From Xylaria sp. FL1777 (Eukaryota > Ascomycota > Sordariomycetes > Xylariales > Xylariaceae), in the NCBI GenBank assembly GCA_022578965.1, contig MU400690.1, forward strand, positions 21,174 through 85,173: a stretch of DNA of 64,000 nucleotides, given 5' to 3'. A program made the translations under genes and the position numbers. Below, piece by piece: positions 27,271 to 40,600 of this stretch (position 1 is the stretch's first letter; every line of letters begins with the position of its first letter). The notes below the pieces were generated by a model that saw only the letters and a program-made list of their open reading frames with translations, was not told the origin of the DNA and made no database searches.

Positions 27271-27561
27271 TATAATCGCGCAAGATTTACTACAATACTT
27301 CAATTGCAAGGAAATAAGTTATAACTTACGCATTTAAGCAATTAGGCCATATATAAATTAAAAAATAAAACAATTAATAGAAAAGCTATTTAATAATACA
27401 AATAAAGCAACCATAGCTAATTTTCATTATGTTATCTATAATGTTTAAGTTTATGCTTTAAAATCTAGCGTAATACTTATATCCTTTTTTCTATTATATA
27501 ACTTAGTTTAAACTTACTTTAACTAGCTAGTTAGCCTATTTAGCTACTTTATTTTACTTTA
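27271..27561 (+). repeat. Lone copy of the 293-bp repeat
   Basis: Direct match to 8,961-9,253, the right terminal inverted repeat of the 7.67-kb element, and inverted match to 1,588-1,880. It is less mutated than those copies, keeping CGCGCAAG and GGCCAT where they have AT-rich versions. It lies between the 5' edge of the gypsy RT frame and the end of the frame at 27,562-28,307. There is no partner repeat nearby, so it is a solo end, a MITE-like insertion or a deletion remnant. Confidence 0.85.
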
Positions 27562-28307
27562 GTAAAAATAAAAGTTTTAAACTATAAAAATTAAATATAT
27601 ATAAAACAATATACATTTTATGCTTTAAAAACGCTACGCACTTTGTTTTATTAAAATAAGTAAGCTAGTTAATTAAAAGTTTAAAAATATATATTAATAA
27701 AGTTAAGCAAAGTTTACTTTACTTCTAAAAGGTCTACTAATAAATTAAGTAATAAATACTTAAAGTTAAAGCTAATTTAGCTTTCTTTTAATGTTGCAAT
27801 ATCTGCTAATATATTTTTTCATTCTAACATATTTTCTATAATCTGCAACTATTTTACACTTTTTCTTTATCTTATTCTGCATTTGGACTTAGACTTTTTT
27901 TTAACCTTAAATGCAGCATTTATATAAGCTATTTTTACAAAAGTTATTGCTTTTTGCTTAAACTACTGCAATAGTATCTCTATTAAGCATTTATAGCTAT
28001 ATAACAAAAATAAGTATTAATATTAAGTATATTTAGCAGTATTAAATAAAAACAAAAAATAATATATAGCATTAAGCATATTAAACTTTTATACTAGTAT
28101 GCTTTCGTAGTAAAAAGTTGCGTATTTAAGATTATTACTTTTTGCTTTAAAAAATACTAGCATAACTTTTAATAGCTTACTAAACTGTTTTATTTTAAAA
28201 GAAAATTTATTATTAAAGTTATTTATTTAAAAAGTAATAAGCTTACTACTTGCAAAAGCTTTATTGCGCTTAGCATTACAAAAACTTGATTTATTTTTGC
28301 TAAACAT
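27562..28307 (-). pseudogene. Degenerate ORF upstream of gypsy pol, possibly gag
   Basis: The frame starts at an ATG at 28,307 and runs about 248 codons on the minus strand to the edge of the 293-bp repeat. Only about ten TAA/TAG/TGA interruptions occur in its first 210 codons, clearly fewer than chance at this base composition. It is basic in the middle (Lys/Ser/Arg-rich near 27,890) and then amphipathic, with an ENMLE-KNILADIATLKES segment near 27,800 in which TGA stands where Trp is likely. It lies on the same strand as, and upstream of, the Pol fragment, where gag belongs in a gypsy element. I do not see a zinc knuckle, so the gag call is positional inference only. Confidence 0.5.
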
Positions 28308-28888
28308 TATAATTATAAGTTATAAATATAATGCAATATAAAATATAGCCGTTAGTAAAATAATTGTAGTAATAATTTATTTTAGTAAAACAGTTAGCTT
28401 TATAATTAAAAAAAAAATATACTATTTATATAAAATAAATAAAGTATATATTTATAAGCTTAATAATAATAAAAAGTTAGTTAAGTTAAATAAAGCTAAA
28501 AAAGTAAGCATTTAAAAAAAAAATAAAATTTATAAAAAGTATAACAAGTTTGCAAACTATAGCTAAAATTACAGTATGCCAAATATATAAATAAGTCCAT
28601 AAGTCCTATAATTATTTATAATTACTAAAGTAAAAAGCAAGTATATAAATATAAGTACTAAAGTAAATAAGTTATACTTATATACTTTTCTTTAGTAATA
28701 CTAAAGTAATACTTATTATAATTAAAAGTTAAGTTTTCTTTTAAGTATATAAACTTTAAACTTATTAGTATATATTTTTTATTAGCAAAGCTTATTAAGT
28801 TTATTTTTAACTTAACTAAACTAAATTTTTATTTTTTTTAACCTGCATTATTTAATAATATACTAAACAAAAAGTATACTACATAACA
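28308..28888. other. AT-rich sequence, no gene seen
   Basis: A single-copy stretch with repeated TACTAAAGTAA/TTAGTATTAC-type motifs and an imperfect inverted repeat around 28,630-28,710. I see no reading frame I can support. Confidence 0.5.
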
Positions 28889-29370
28889 ATCCTAAAGTTT
28901 ATAATTTAATAAAGCTACTTACTACAAGCATTATACCTTTTTATAAACTAGATCTTTATTCCTTTCTTAAAAACAGTAACGTAAAATAATCCTAGTATTT
29001 GCAACTTAACAAAGCTATATCTACTATAAGTACTACGCCTTTCTATAGTTTAGATCTTTATTTTTTTCTTAAAAACGGTAGCATAAAATAATCCTAGTAT
29101 TTATAACTTAATAAAGCTATACCTACTACAGTTACTACGCCTCTTTATAAACTAAATTTCTATTCCTTTCTTAAAAACAGTAACATAAAACAATCCCAGT
29201 ATTTATAACTTAATAAAGCTATACTTCTTGTAAATATTATACCTCTTTACAGTCCAGATCTTTATTTTTTTTACTTTACACAATCTAACTATATACTAAA
29301 AATAGTAGCATAAAATAATACCAGTATTTATAACTTAATAAAGCTATACTTCCTATAAATACTACACTAT
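28889..29370 (+). repeat. 102-bp tandem array, about five units
   Basis: The landmark CCTAGTATTT recurs at 28,991 and 29,093, as CCCAGTATTT at 29,195 and as ACCAGTATTT at about 29,320. This gives spacings of 102, 102 and 125 bp; the last unit carries a 23-bp extra piece. An earlier, more diverged unit starts near 28,889. Each unit contains an AACTTAAYAAAGCTATA block and a GATCTTTATT block, and neighbouring units differ mostly by transitions. No reading frame runs through it. Confidence 0.85.
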
Positions 29371-30062
29371 TTTAACAAGTTATAATAGCTTTAGCCCATT
29401 ATATTACCTAAAAACTAAAATCTATGTATTAATATTTAAAAGCTTTAACCTTTTTATAGTTCTGCTTTTTTTTTTCTTACTTTAACAAAAACTAATATTT
29501 AACTTTTTATTTCTAGACTTAAGCTATAGCAAACTTTCTTTAGTGCTTTTTACATAACTATACTTAATACATAATTTTAGAACTAAATATAAATCCTAAT
29601 AAAGAAACACAACTATTATATAATAAGTTTAATAAGTTTTGCTTTACTAAAACATAAATGTATAAAGGTTTTTAATTTATAACCAAAAATACTCGAACTT
29701 ATATAAAGAATAAAAAACTTCTTTTTATAAACGCTAATTAGCAACTAAGCAAAAAATTTAATAACTAAGTTTTAAAAAGATTTAAGCTACGTTAACTTTT
29801 ATGCTATATTATAATTTTAGTTTTTTTAAGTAGATTTTAGTCTACTATTATTTATAACTATACTTCTTTTTTTGCTATAATATTTAATTTAAAGTTACTT
29901 AGTGCAAAACAACATACTTAAGCTTTTAAAGCTAACTTTATTACTTTTTTATAGCAAAATTATATTTTTATATTTAAATACTATACATTTAAGTAAACTA
30001 AAAGTTATAAACGAACTTAATACAAAAAGTAAGCTAATAGTTAGCATATCTTAAAATTTATT
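29371..30062. other. AT-rich single-copy sequence, no gene seen
   Basis: I see nothing I can name between the tandem array and the next readable frame. It has slightly more C than its surroundings, with scattered short stop-free pieces on both strands. Confidence 0.5.
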
Positions 30063-31850
30063 TAAGCTTACATATAAAAAAATCATTATAATTAAACAGC
30101 TTTAAAATACTACTTTTTTTATTTTATATGCTAAAATTAATTCTAAAAATATTTAATGTTATACTACTAAGCTTAGCAAAATATTATTAAGCTAATTTTA
30201 TAGCTAGAACTAAATAAGTCCAAGTTAAATTAGTACGCCAAAAAAAATGTAAATATGTTTAAAAAAAAACAAAAACAATATAAAAAAAAGATTTATGCAC
30301 TTAACAAATTAATGCAATATAATTTATTAGTTCTAAAAAAATACAAAAGTAAAGTTATTAAACTTATTAATTATACAAAAAAAAAAAATATATTTATAAA
30401 CGTTATAAAGTTTAAAAATCCTATTACTGTTTATAAAACTTTAGCTTTTGCTAATTTCGATTTTACTACTGTTTATAGTTATCTAAAAAATATAATTCTT
30501 ATTTAATAAAATTATTAATACTAAAAGAAAATCTATAGTTTTTTATTCTTTTTAAAAAATAACACATAAAAACTAAATATCTATAACTTAACAAATAACT
30601 TAAAAATACTACTAAAAAGGCCTTTATTAAAACGTTTATATTACGATTGCTAGTTATTCTAATTGCTAAAAATCCGTAAATAGCAAAAAAACTAAAGAAC
30701 ACTGTTTTAACTATCTTTTAAACTTCTTAGTTTTATAAGTTATAAATATGCAAACTATGCTATTAAACAACAAATTTAAAACTATTATAAAAACAAAAAG
30801 TAAAATAATAACTTACTTAAAAGCTAAACCTTTAAAACACATAAATTCTCTAGTAATACTTAAGTTCATTAAAAAAAAAATTATATTTTAACACAAAGTT
30901 CTTATTAAAATTAAGTATAATAATAGCTCCATGTTTAAAAGAAAAATAAAAAACGCAGTAAATATTTTAAAATACAAAATAAACTATAGCTTTACTTATT
31001 ATTCCTAAGCCCAAGGCCTTATTAAAAAAAGCTACAAACTAATAAAAAAAAGCCTTATATAAATAACAAATAAAACCAGAAAAAATTAGCTAAATTACTT
31101 AAACTTAGTAGTATAAGCAAATCGCATTTCTATATGCTATTATAGCTATAGCTTATATAAGCTAATATATAAAAAAATGCTAATTTTACCGGTAAAAAAT
31201 GTAATACTAACGTAAAAAGTAATTAAATAGCAAAATAATACCTTTTACAAAGATTTTATTAAAGCTAAAGTTAAGCAGCTAAAACGCTATAACTAGAATA
31301 TTATAAGAATTAAAGCAATTATAACCAAAAAAAAAAAATTAGCTATAAAAACTAAATTTTAGAAAAACGCTTATAAAATTAAATAACTACTTAAAAAAAG
31401 CTTGCTTGTTTTTTTTTATAATACTATGCTTTTAATAAATAAGTCTAACAACAAAAAACTACTATACTAATAAATTAGCTTTTACTAAGTTAAAAAAAAA
31501 GTTAATTATAAATAATACTAACTAGCAAAATTATTAAAAAAAGAATTAAAAAGGTTGTTTTTTGCTAAAAAGTTAAAGCAATTCATATAAAATAACTAAA
31601 AATATTAAAAGCTAGAAAATCCTAATTCTAATATATAAACTATTAATGCAGCAGCTATTTACTAAAGAGCTAACTAAAATAATAAAGCTTTTAACAATTA
31701 AAGCTATAACAGTTAAGCCGTAAAAAGCAAAAAAAATATAACAAATCATATAAGCTTTTTAAGTCCAAAAGGCTACAGTATAGCTTTTAGCGCTTTAAAC
31801 ATCCTAAGCGCTAAAAAATATAATAGCTTACTTTATTTTTTTTAGCTACT
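30063..31850 (+). pseudogene. Degenerate reading frame, unassigned
   Basis: Codons start at positions divisible by 3. Its core is an 83-codon stop-free piece starting with ATG at 30,255, and from 30,123 to 30,504 there are only two interruptions in 128 codons. Downstream the frame continues with TAA/TAG interruptions to about 31,850, including a basic RFKHPKR-like segment near 31,790. The translation is Lys/Ile/Leu/Asn-rich with no membrane segments or catalytic motif that I recognise. It could be a transposon protein or a decayed host gene; the sense strand is likely but not proven. Confidence 0.4.
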
Positions 31851-34560
31851 ATATTATAAAGCGCCTTAAAAAGTAATAACTAATAAAAGCTAAAGCAATA
31901 GATTTTCCTTTTTTTACTTTTTATTTTCTTACTAATTGTTTTGTTCTTTATTTTTACTAATTGCATAAGTTTATATAATTAAGTTATAATATATAAAACT
32001 ATTTTATTTTGCTTAAAACTAAGCGTATTTTTTATAGCTTTTTTTTTATTAGTTTTATATTCGTTAGTTTTATAGCAACCTGTTTGTTAATACTTTTTTT
32101 ACTATTATATTAAAAACATAAGTCTTTATTTTATTTTAACGTTTTTTAAATAGCTTAATAGCTTAGTTCTAGTATAAATTATTATTGCTTTTCTTTAAAA
32201 ATGCATAAAAACAAAAAAAACAAAAATAAAAACTGCTTATTAGTTCTAACTATTTAAGTTTATTTTGCTGCACTAATGCTTATATATAAGTCTTTTTATT
32301 TTTAATTGCTTAATTACTTTTGTTTAAAACTAAATAGCGCTTTTTGCTTTTAGTTCAAACTATTTAATACTTAACAAAAATTTTAGAACTGCTAAAAAGC
32401 AAAAAACATTATTACTGCATTCTATAAAGTTACTAGTTTATACTTTACGTGCTTAAACTACTAGCAATAATTTAAAGCTACTATTAAGCAATAATAAACA
32501 CTTAATAAAACAACAAATATTTAAGCAAAGTTTAAAGCAAGCTTAACCGGAGCAAAATTCTGCTACAAAAAACTAAGCAAAAATGTTTATTTATACAAAG
32601 CTAAAAAAATAAAAACTAAAAAAAAAACAAAAAAAAGATTTAATAATTTAGTATTAATAATTCTTATTTTGTATATTTTGAGCTTTTTGTTATAAAAGTT
32701 CTATATATTTGCTTTTATAAGTATTAAAACTTAACTCTTTATATAATAATTGTTTTTTTTTTATTTATTACGCTTAAAAAAAAGTTTGCAAACTATGCAA
32801 TAAAAAAAAATAATTGCAAATTATATTAAAAAAAGCATTACTATATAAACAAATTGTTTAATTTTTTTATTTTATTTTATTTTATATAATTTATTTAATT
32901 TATTTCTTTAATTATTCTTTAAAACATTAAAGCGTTATACTAATTTTTTAAGCAATACTAAATTATTGCTTACTAATATAACATATAATAAGCTAAGCAA
33001 TAAAATTAGCTTAAAAAAAACAATTTAATTTACGTTTTAATTTAGTTCTTTTTTTAATTAAACAAATAAAAAAATTTCTAAACAAAGTTATCTGTTTTTT
33101 AAAGTTCTTAAGCATAAAATCCTCTTTAATTGCTGCAGTTATTATACTAGCTTTAAAATATTTAGCTATATTACTTTAAAACTTGTAAAATAAACAGTTA
33201 TATAACTAAATAATAAACGTATAATTAATACACGCATTAAACCTTTATCCTAAAATAATACAGCAAAAAAAAAAAAAGTAAAGTTTTATATACTTTTTGC
33301 TTTTAGTTATTATTAGTATTTGCTTATAATACTTACAAAATATAGCATTCTAAATTTTAAACAATTATATAAACATAGCTATAAGCCAACAAAAATCACA
33401 AAAAATCCAGTATATATATTTACTCTAAAGACCGCCTTTAGTTGCTTTTATATATAATAAGCAAGCTTTTAAATGCTGCTGCTTTTTTACTTAAGTAAAG
33501 CTAGCTTAAATATGTTAATTTGCATAACATTTAAAAAAAAAATTATAATTAACTTTTTATTAAACATATTTATTATTAGCGTTACTACTAAGAATTTTAA
33601 TCTTTAAACAGCTTAATGCCTAGTTATATAAAAAAAAAAAAAGTTAGCTAAATAAAAAAAACAAGATTTAAAAAAAAAAAAAGCACGTATATTTTGCCAT
33701 TTGTTAATAAACTTAACTTTTTAAATATTATAAGTAAAACTATTTGTTAGCTAAGCAATATTAATTTCTTAAATGTTAATAAATTGCTACAATGCTTTTT
33801 AATTATTTAAAACTTTATTAATAACATAAAAATTTTTTCTTGCGTGCTTAATTAAGCAAAGATTAATTATGCTACTTAAAGCTAGAAAATCTATAATAAA
33901 AACGTAAACTAAGTAATCTAAAAACTTAAGCGCTAAAATAAAAAATTGCAAAAAAAATCGAAGCTTTAAAACTACACAAAAAAAAACAGATTAAAAAAAA
34001 AAACAAGCCTTTTCTTTACATTTAGCAAAGCTTAAGTTACTTATTTTGCTATTAGTTATAACAGTTATTTAAAAAAAATAAGTTATAAATATATTAAAAA
34101 AAAATTAAAAAATAACTACTTAACTAACTAAAACTACTTTACTTATTTATTCTTTAATTAATACTAACGTAAACATATAAAAAATAATTATTATAAGGGT
34201 ATTTAGCAATTAATAGTTTATTTTAGCAATAAAATAATTAATTAATAAATTAAAGATAATATAATAAGTTTGTAAAAAAACAGTACGCTAATTTAAAGCT
34301 ATATATTTTAGCTTTCCCTTTATTATATTTGCTTTACTAAACTTTTTACCTATACCTAACTTTACTATTTTACTTACTTAATAAATTCTAACTTCTTATA
34401 TTTTATATAAATACTTCTAGCATTTATATTTAAAAAATCTTATAATTACTAAAAAGTAATAATTTAAATTAGCAATTAAAAATATTAAACTATATGCAGC
34501 AAGTAGTACTAACTTTAATACTTATACTTTATACTCTTTACTTAAGTATATAATACTATT
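31851..34560. other. RIP-degraded stretch, genes not assignable
   Basis: A single-copy sequence with long poly-A and poly-T runs. Readable pieces occur on both strands but none is clearly open; the minus-strand reading near 34,190-34,600 is Gln-stop-rich and may be coincidence. Confidence 0.45.
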
Positions 34561-37318
34561 TGCTTTTATACTTTTAACTTACATTAAGTTTTTTAACCTG
34601 CTTGCACTTTTTACTTAACTATAAAACATAGCAAATATATATATACGCTTAAACATTAATAAAGATTACTTTTATTATATGCATATATTTCTAATTATTA
34701 CATTCCTTATTCTTAAAAAAGTTACTAGTACTATAAATTAGCTAAAAATAGCATTATTTTTTTCTAAAAACACTAATAAACCGCTACTTTATGCCAAAGA
34801 ATATAAGCTTTAAGCATAACAAATAGCAAAACAAAAAATAAAAAAAAAAGAAAAAAAAACAAATATATATATACAAACCTTATAACTAGCTATAAAAAGC
34901 CTTTTTTTAAAAACTAAAAGCTTTTTAAAAACAGCCTTAAAAAAAAGCCAGTATTTATTAATAGCTTAAAGTACAAAAAGTATTTAGCTTGCATGCTTTT
35001 CTTATAAATTAATAAGCCAAATATAGAAAATGTTTAGCTAAAAAACGTGTTGCTTTTTTTAGTTAACGTTTTTTTAAAATCCGTTTTAAAGTTTTCTTTT
35101 ACTAAAAAAAAAATAACCTTTATAAAGTGCTTATTTTTTGAAAACCTAAAAAAAAGCAAAAAAGTAGTACTAAAAAACCGCTTTAGCTATTTGTTCTTTA
35201 AAAATAGTAAAGCCTGCTAAAACTTTTTCTTAAACTTAGTTCAACAAATATAAAAGAAATCAATATTTATAATATATAGAAAATATCGTAATAAAAAAAC
35301 GTTAAAATATTAGTAGTTCATAATATACGTAATTCTAAAAGAAAATATTTACTTTTTTAATTTAGTATATAATAAAAAAATAATTACTTTTTAAAAAAAA
35401 GTTCATTTAACATACTTTATTACATAAAATCGCTTAGTAAACGCAAATAAAACGCTACCTTATATACCTAAACTAATAAAAGGATTTCTAAGGAAATTTT
35501 TATAAACTATAAGCTAAATATTTAAGTTTATAGCTATAAAAAGTCCTGCAATACTAATACAGTTTTTATCTATAATTAAAAATTACTGTAATAACAATAA
35601 TTTATGCTTTAATAAGTTTAACGTTATATTTATAAAATTTTTAATAGTTTTAATAATAAAGCTAAAACTATATAAAAAATAAAAACCTATAACATAAAAG
35701 CTAAACATTTCGTAGTTAATATTTATAAAAGCCCTAAAAAAGCTACTACTAAAAAAAGCTTTAAACAATCATTAAAAAAATAATAACTTTAAACACTTTA
35801 ATAAGCTTAAGCTTTACAATAAACAAAAACTGGTTTATTATTTTTTGCTAAGTAAAGTTTTAAAGATAATATATAAAAATAATAAGCAGCAATAGCTAAA
35901 AACCTTTTTTTTAAAGCAATAAACAGCTGCTAAAAAAACTTACTAGTATAAATAAAGGTATTTAAATCACTAAAAAAGTCTTATTATTTTTAGCTACTAC
36001 AAAAACTTCTATAAAGTAAACATAATATTATAAAAGTTTAAAGCTATTTATATTATAAACGTTCTTATAAAGCTAAACGCTAAAAAATAGCTAAATAAGC
36101 GCAAATTAAAAGCTTTACTAAATATATTGCTTTAGCTATATATAAATAAAAAAAGCAGAACTCCAAAAATAAGTATTAAGCCTAAGTATAGCTAATTTAT
36201 AAAAAACCTTTTTATAAACTAACAAAATATAAAATAAGCTATAATAATTACTAAAACCCCTTAAATAAAATATCTTATAATAAAATATTGCTTAAATAAT
36301 TATTAAATTACTATTTTTGTTAATACTATTTTAAAAGTAGCATATATTTTAAACTTTAAGCATGCTACTAATAAAAACAATAAACAAGTTTTCTAAAGAT
36401 TACAAAAGTATTAAGCAATAAAGCACCTTAATATAAAAGTTATTTTAAGCTATTTTATATTTTCTTGCTTTTTTTAACGTAACACCTATATATGCAAATT
36501 CTTTAAGCTTTTATACTTATACTGCGTGTTTTATAACCTAACAAACTAGTTTTTAAAAAAAGGCATTAATAATTAAAAAAGTTATATATAGCTTATTGTT
36601 TTTATAAAAAAAAGCCTTAAAAAGCACTTTAGCCTTAAATTACTAAAAAATCTACGCTTATTGCCCTTAATAAGCGCTAAACTTTATAAACTCCTATAAG
36701 CACTAAATATAACTTTCTTTAAATCTAAAAAAACAGCTTTTACTTTATTAAGCACTAAAAATGCAAAAAACAAAAACAAAACGCTAAAAAGAAAGCTAAA
36801 TACTAATTGTTCTGTTTTTTTAATACTTTTTACCTTAAAGCGCAAAAAGAATTTCTAGCGAAAAAAACCAACGTTTATACTAAAGAAGTTTTATTATAAG
36901 CAATATAAAAACGTTCCAAAAGTACAAAATTACTTTACTATAAATATACTTACAAATATTTTTCTTTTTAAGTATAGCAAGCTAAGTATAAAACCTAGCT
37001 AAGCTTAATAGTTTAAAAAAAAAAAAGTATAAACTTTTTATAAGCATTTTTTTAAAGAAAACGCTAAGCACTTTTAAAAGCTTTTGCTTATATATTTAAA
37101 TATATAAAAAAGCTAAAACTAGTTTTAATAAAGCTAGAATGCTTTTATAAGCGCTAAAACTTAAGCTACCCCTAAACATAATAAAAAAAATAAAAAAGAA
37201 CTTATAAAACTAAATAAACAAAAAAAAATAATACTAACCCTGTTTAAAAAACGTTAATAATAAAAAGAACTTTATAATTATAAGTATTAAGATAAACTAA
37301 AAGCAGCTATATTTTAAT
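34561..37318 (+). pseudogene. Degenerate ORF of about 900 codons, unassigned, spans the duplication edge
   Basis: One plus-strand frame (codon start position leaves remainder 1 on division by 3) continues without frameshift from about 34,561 to the inverted-repeat element at 37,328. It is most open at 34,861-35,270, with only about four TAA/TAG in 137 codons. The C-terminal part is Lys-rich. I recognise no domain. It crosses 35,742 smoothly, so the homology with position 1 stops there only because the window begins there. The opposite strand also reads fairly openly near 35,130-35,768 as a Phe/Trp-rich protein; I prefer the plus strand because it needs fewer repaired stops and the frame is longer. 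Confidence 0.45.
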
Positions 37319-37327
37319 AAAAGAAAA

Positions 37328-37620
37328 TTAAAGTAAAGTAAAATAGCTAAACAAGCTAACTAGCTAATTAAAATAAGTTTAAGCTAAGTTATATAGTAAA
37401 AATAAAAGTATAAATGTTGCATTAAATTTAAAAGCATAAATTTAAACATTACAAACAACATAATAAAAATTAGCTATAATTGCTTTATTTATATTATTAA
37501 ATAGCCTTTCTATTAATTGTTTTATTTTTTAATTTATATATAGCTTAATTGCTTAAATACATAAGTTATAACTTATTTTCTTGCAATTAAAGTGTTATAG
37601 TAAATTTAGCGTAATTATAC
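37328..37620 (-). repeat. 293-bp terminal inverted repeat, left (copy 2)
   Basis: Equivalent of 1,588-1,880. Outer end TTAAAGTAAAGTAAAATAGC; inner end at the GCGTAATTATA block. Confidence 0.85.
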
Positions 37621-40600
37621 TGCTTTATTTTAATAAATAAGCTAAAAAAAAAGTAGTTATAAAGTTCTTAAAAAGAAAATTCATTATATATTTAGTAATT
37701 TAGTATTATAGTAAAGTTATAGTGTTTAATACACAATAAATTTTATGATTGCTTTACTTCTTAATTAAATATATTACTTTTTTGCTTTTATAGTTCTATG
37801 TTTAAAATTTAATGCTGCTACTTTTAATGCTTTATTATATTATGCTTTACCTAAAAAGCTATAGTTAATATCTTATAATAAGTAGCTTTTTAAAGTTTAT
37901 AATTAGTAGTCTGCTTTATAATAAATACTTAAGTTTTGTTTAGTAGTTATAGTAAACCTTTTTTAGTTTAATAAAAAGCCTAGCCTATTATTGCTTTATA
38001 TTTAAGGCCTATTATTGTTATGCTAATATAGCTAACTATAAATTAATTAATTTTTTAGCTATATTATAATAACTAAGCTTTTTTATATCTAGAACTTATT
38101 TAGCTATTTTATATATGTTTTTTTTTTTAGGTTATTATAATAATTAGTACTTTAGTTAAAATTTTATTTGTTCTTTTGATTTGCTGCAAGCGTTATTATA
38201 TATAATGCACTAGTTTATAAAAAGCCAGATTATTTTCTTTAGCTATTTATACTAGCATATTAACAACCTTTGTTTAAATATTTTTTATATTAATAAATAT
38301 GCCTTAAATACTGCATATATATTAGCAAAAAGTATTATATTCCTTTTATTAATTTTAAGTAAAATTATTTTAAAAATCTAAGCATAAAACAATAAGTCTT
38401 GCATAGTGTAATTAAAGCAGCTATAATATATAATTTGCAGCTATAAAATAAATTAATAAAAACAAAGCTAACATTAACGTATAAATTATAAAAGTGCTTT
38501 GCTTTTTTTTATTTAAACCGTAAGCATAAGTACTAATACTAATGCTACATTTTCTGTTAATTTTTTAATTTATTTATAGTATAGCACTACTATTGTTAAC
38601 TTAGCTAACTAGGTTTGTTATAAACCCTTTATTATAACTATAATATAATAAACATAATTATTAACTTTAAAGCTTTAAATATATTGCAAATTATATTATA
38701 AAAAGGTATATAAAGCTTATTGCTAAACATAAGCAGCAACAAATAAACAACCAAAAATATTTTCTTAGCTTATTTTATAAAATCTTAAAGCAGCAATAAT
38801 ATTTACTGCTTTTTAGCAAAAGTTATTTTAGGTTTGCTATACATTAACTAATTTAAGAACATTAGCATTTTTAGCAAGCAGCGCTATATAATTAATATAA
38901 ACATTATAGCTTTTAAAAACTTTGTTTATAGCTTAAAGCTTTATACTTATAAAATAATCTTAGAAAACTTTTATAAATACTTATATTTTATATATATAAT
39001 AGTTAGCTTTAACTACATTTATAATCTATAGTATATAAGTTTTGTTTACTTAGTAGATTTAGCAATTAAGATTTCTTAAATTTTATTTAGCATAGCGTAA
39101 AAAACTTAAATAGCTAAAGCATTTTAATTATAGTAAATAGTTTAACAACTTAAGCATTAGTAAGCAGCTTAAACATTTAAAAAACAAAAAATCTTAGCAT
39201 AATAAATAGTTATTATAATAAACAAAATTATTAAAACAAAGTAAAACAAACAAATATATATATATATATATAAATAAACAGTATTTAATGTAGCACTACG
39301 CAATAATAAAAGTTATTAAAATACCTAAATATTATTAATATGTAATAAATACTTAAGTAAATAATAAGTATTAATTAAAACTTAAATTGCTTATAAAAGC
39401 TATTTTTATAGTTATAACGCTATTAAAAACCCGTAATATAATAAAGGCTATTATATTATAACCTATAAAATAAAAAATATAAAATCTAGTTATAAAAGCT
39501 AAATACACCTTTACATTAAAAAAATAAAAGCTAGTTCTAGGTTAAATGCTAAAAATAAAGCACCGTTTTATTTTAGCTAACTAAAGTTTTAAAAATAAAC
39601 ATTAATTTAATATATAAAAATGCTTTTTAAACCTTTTTATAAACATTAGCGCTTTTGTTTTTTAAACCTAAGTATATATATTCCGTAGCTAAAACTATAG
39701 CTTGCTTTTTTATTAGTAGGTATTTATACAAACTATAAGCTTTTTTAAAAACGCTATGCTTAAGTCAAGTTTTTAAAACTTCTATAATAATATTTTTTAA
39801 AAGTTTAAAGATTAAAATACTGCAAATTTGCTATGCTTTATAAAAAACTGTTTTAATTTTATAAAAAAAAAAAATCTTATTATAAATCTTTCCTATTTTA
39901 AAAAAGTCCTAAAAAAGTGCTATCTTTTTGCAATACTATATTTTAGTTAGCAATGCTGCTTTTTGCTAAATAAGGTTAATTATATAAAGCCTTTTTAAAA
40001 AAGCAGCTAATTGCTTAACAGTTAATTAAGTACCTTTAAAAGTAATACTAAAACATAAATATATGTTTTAATAAATGCTATCTTGTTAAAATAACGCAAA
40101 ATCTTTTAAGTAATAGCTTACTTTTTTTAAAGCTTGCTTTTTTTACTTATAAAATCTAAATAAAACAATGCTATTAAATAGCATGTTATCTTTAAAATAA
40201 ATCTTTTTATCTTTTGTTTTATACATTATATTTAAAATTATTGTTTTATTCCCTATTAATTCGTTAGTTTTAAAAGCTTAAAAAGTTAATAGTATTTAAA
40301 TTAAAGCTATAATTAGGTTATTTTTGTTGCTTAACTTATATGCAGAATTTTTAGTTTTTACGATTGTTAATTTTTTAGCGTTTTCTTGCTTTAATGTTTT
40401 CTTTATTGCAACTAAAAGTATTTTAAGTAATTAATTATTATTAAAAGTAGTACAAACCTTTTTATTATTTTATATCTCCAGGTTTTTAAAAAATTTAATA
40501 TTTTTTTATATAAAAAAAGTTAAAAAAACTACTAACGTTATAGCATTATATAAGTTTTAATTCTTTTAAAAGTTTATATTTGTATATTTTTTTAAATTGC

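Noticed and set aside
28889..29370. 102-bp array as a CRISPR
   Set aside because: The units are contiguous with no unique spacers, and the window is eukaryotic.
30499..30702. Minus-strand 67-codon open frame
   Set aside because: Overlaps the longer, more open plus-strand frame at 30,063-31,850 and has no support of its own.
35583..35768. Minus-strand 61-codon open frame, extendable as a Trp/Phe-rich membrane protein down to about 35,130
   Set aside because: It needs many stops to be read as Trp, and the opposite strand carries a longer frame with fewer interruptions; treated as an antisense shadow, though not excluded.
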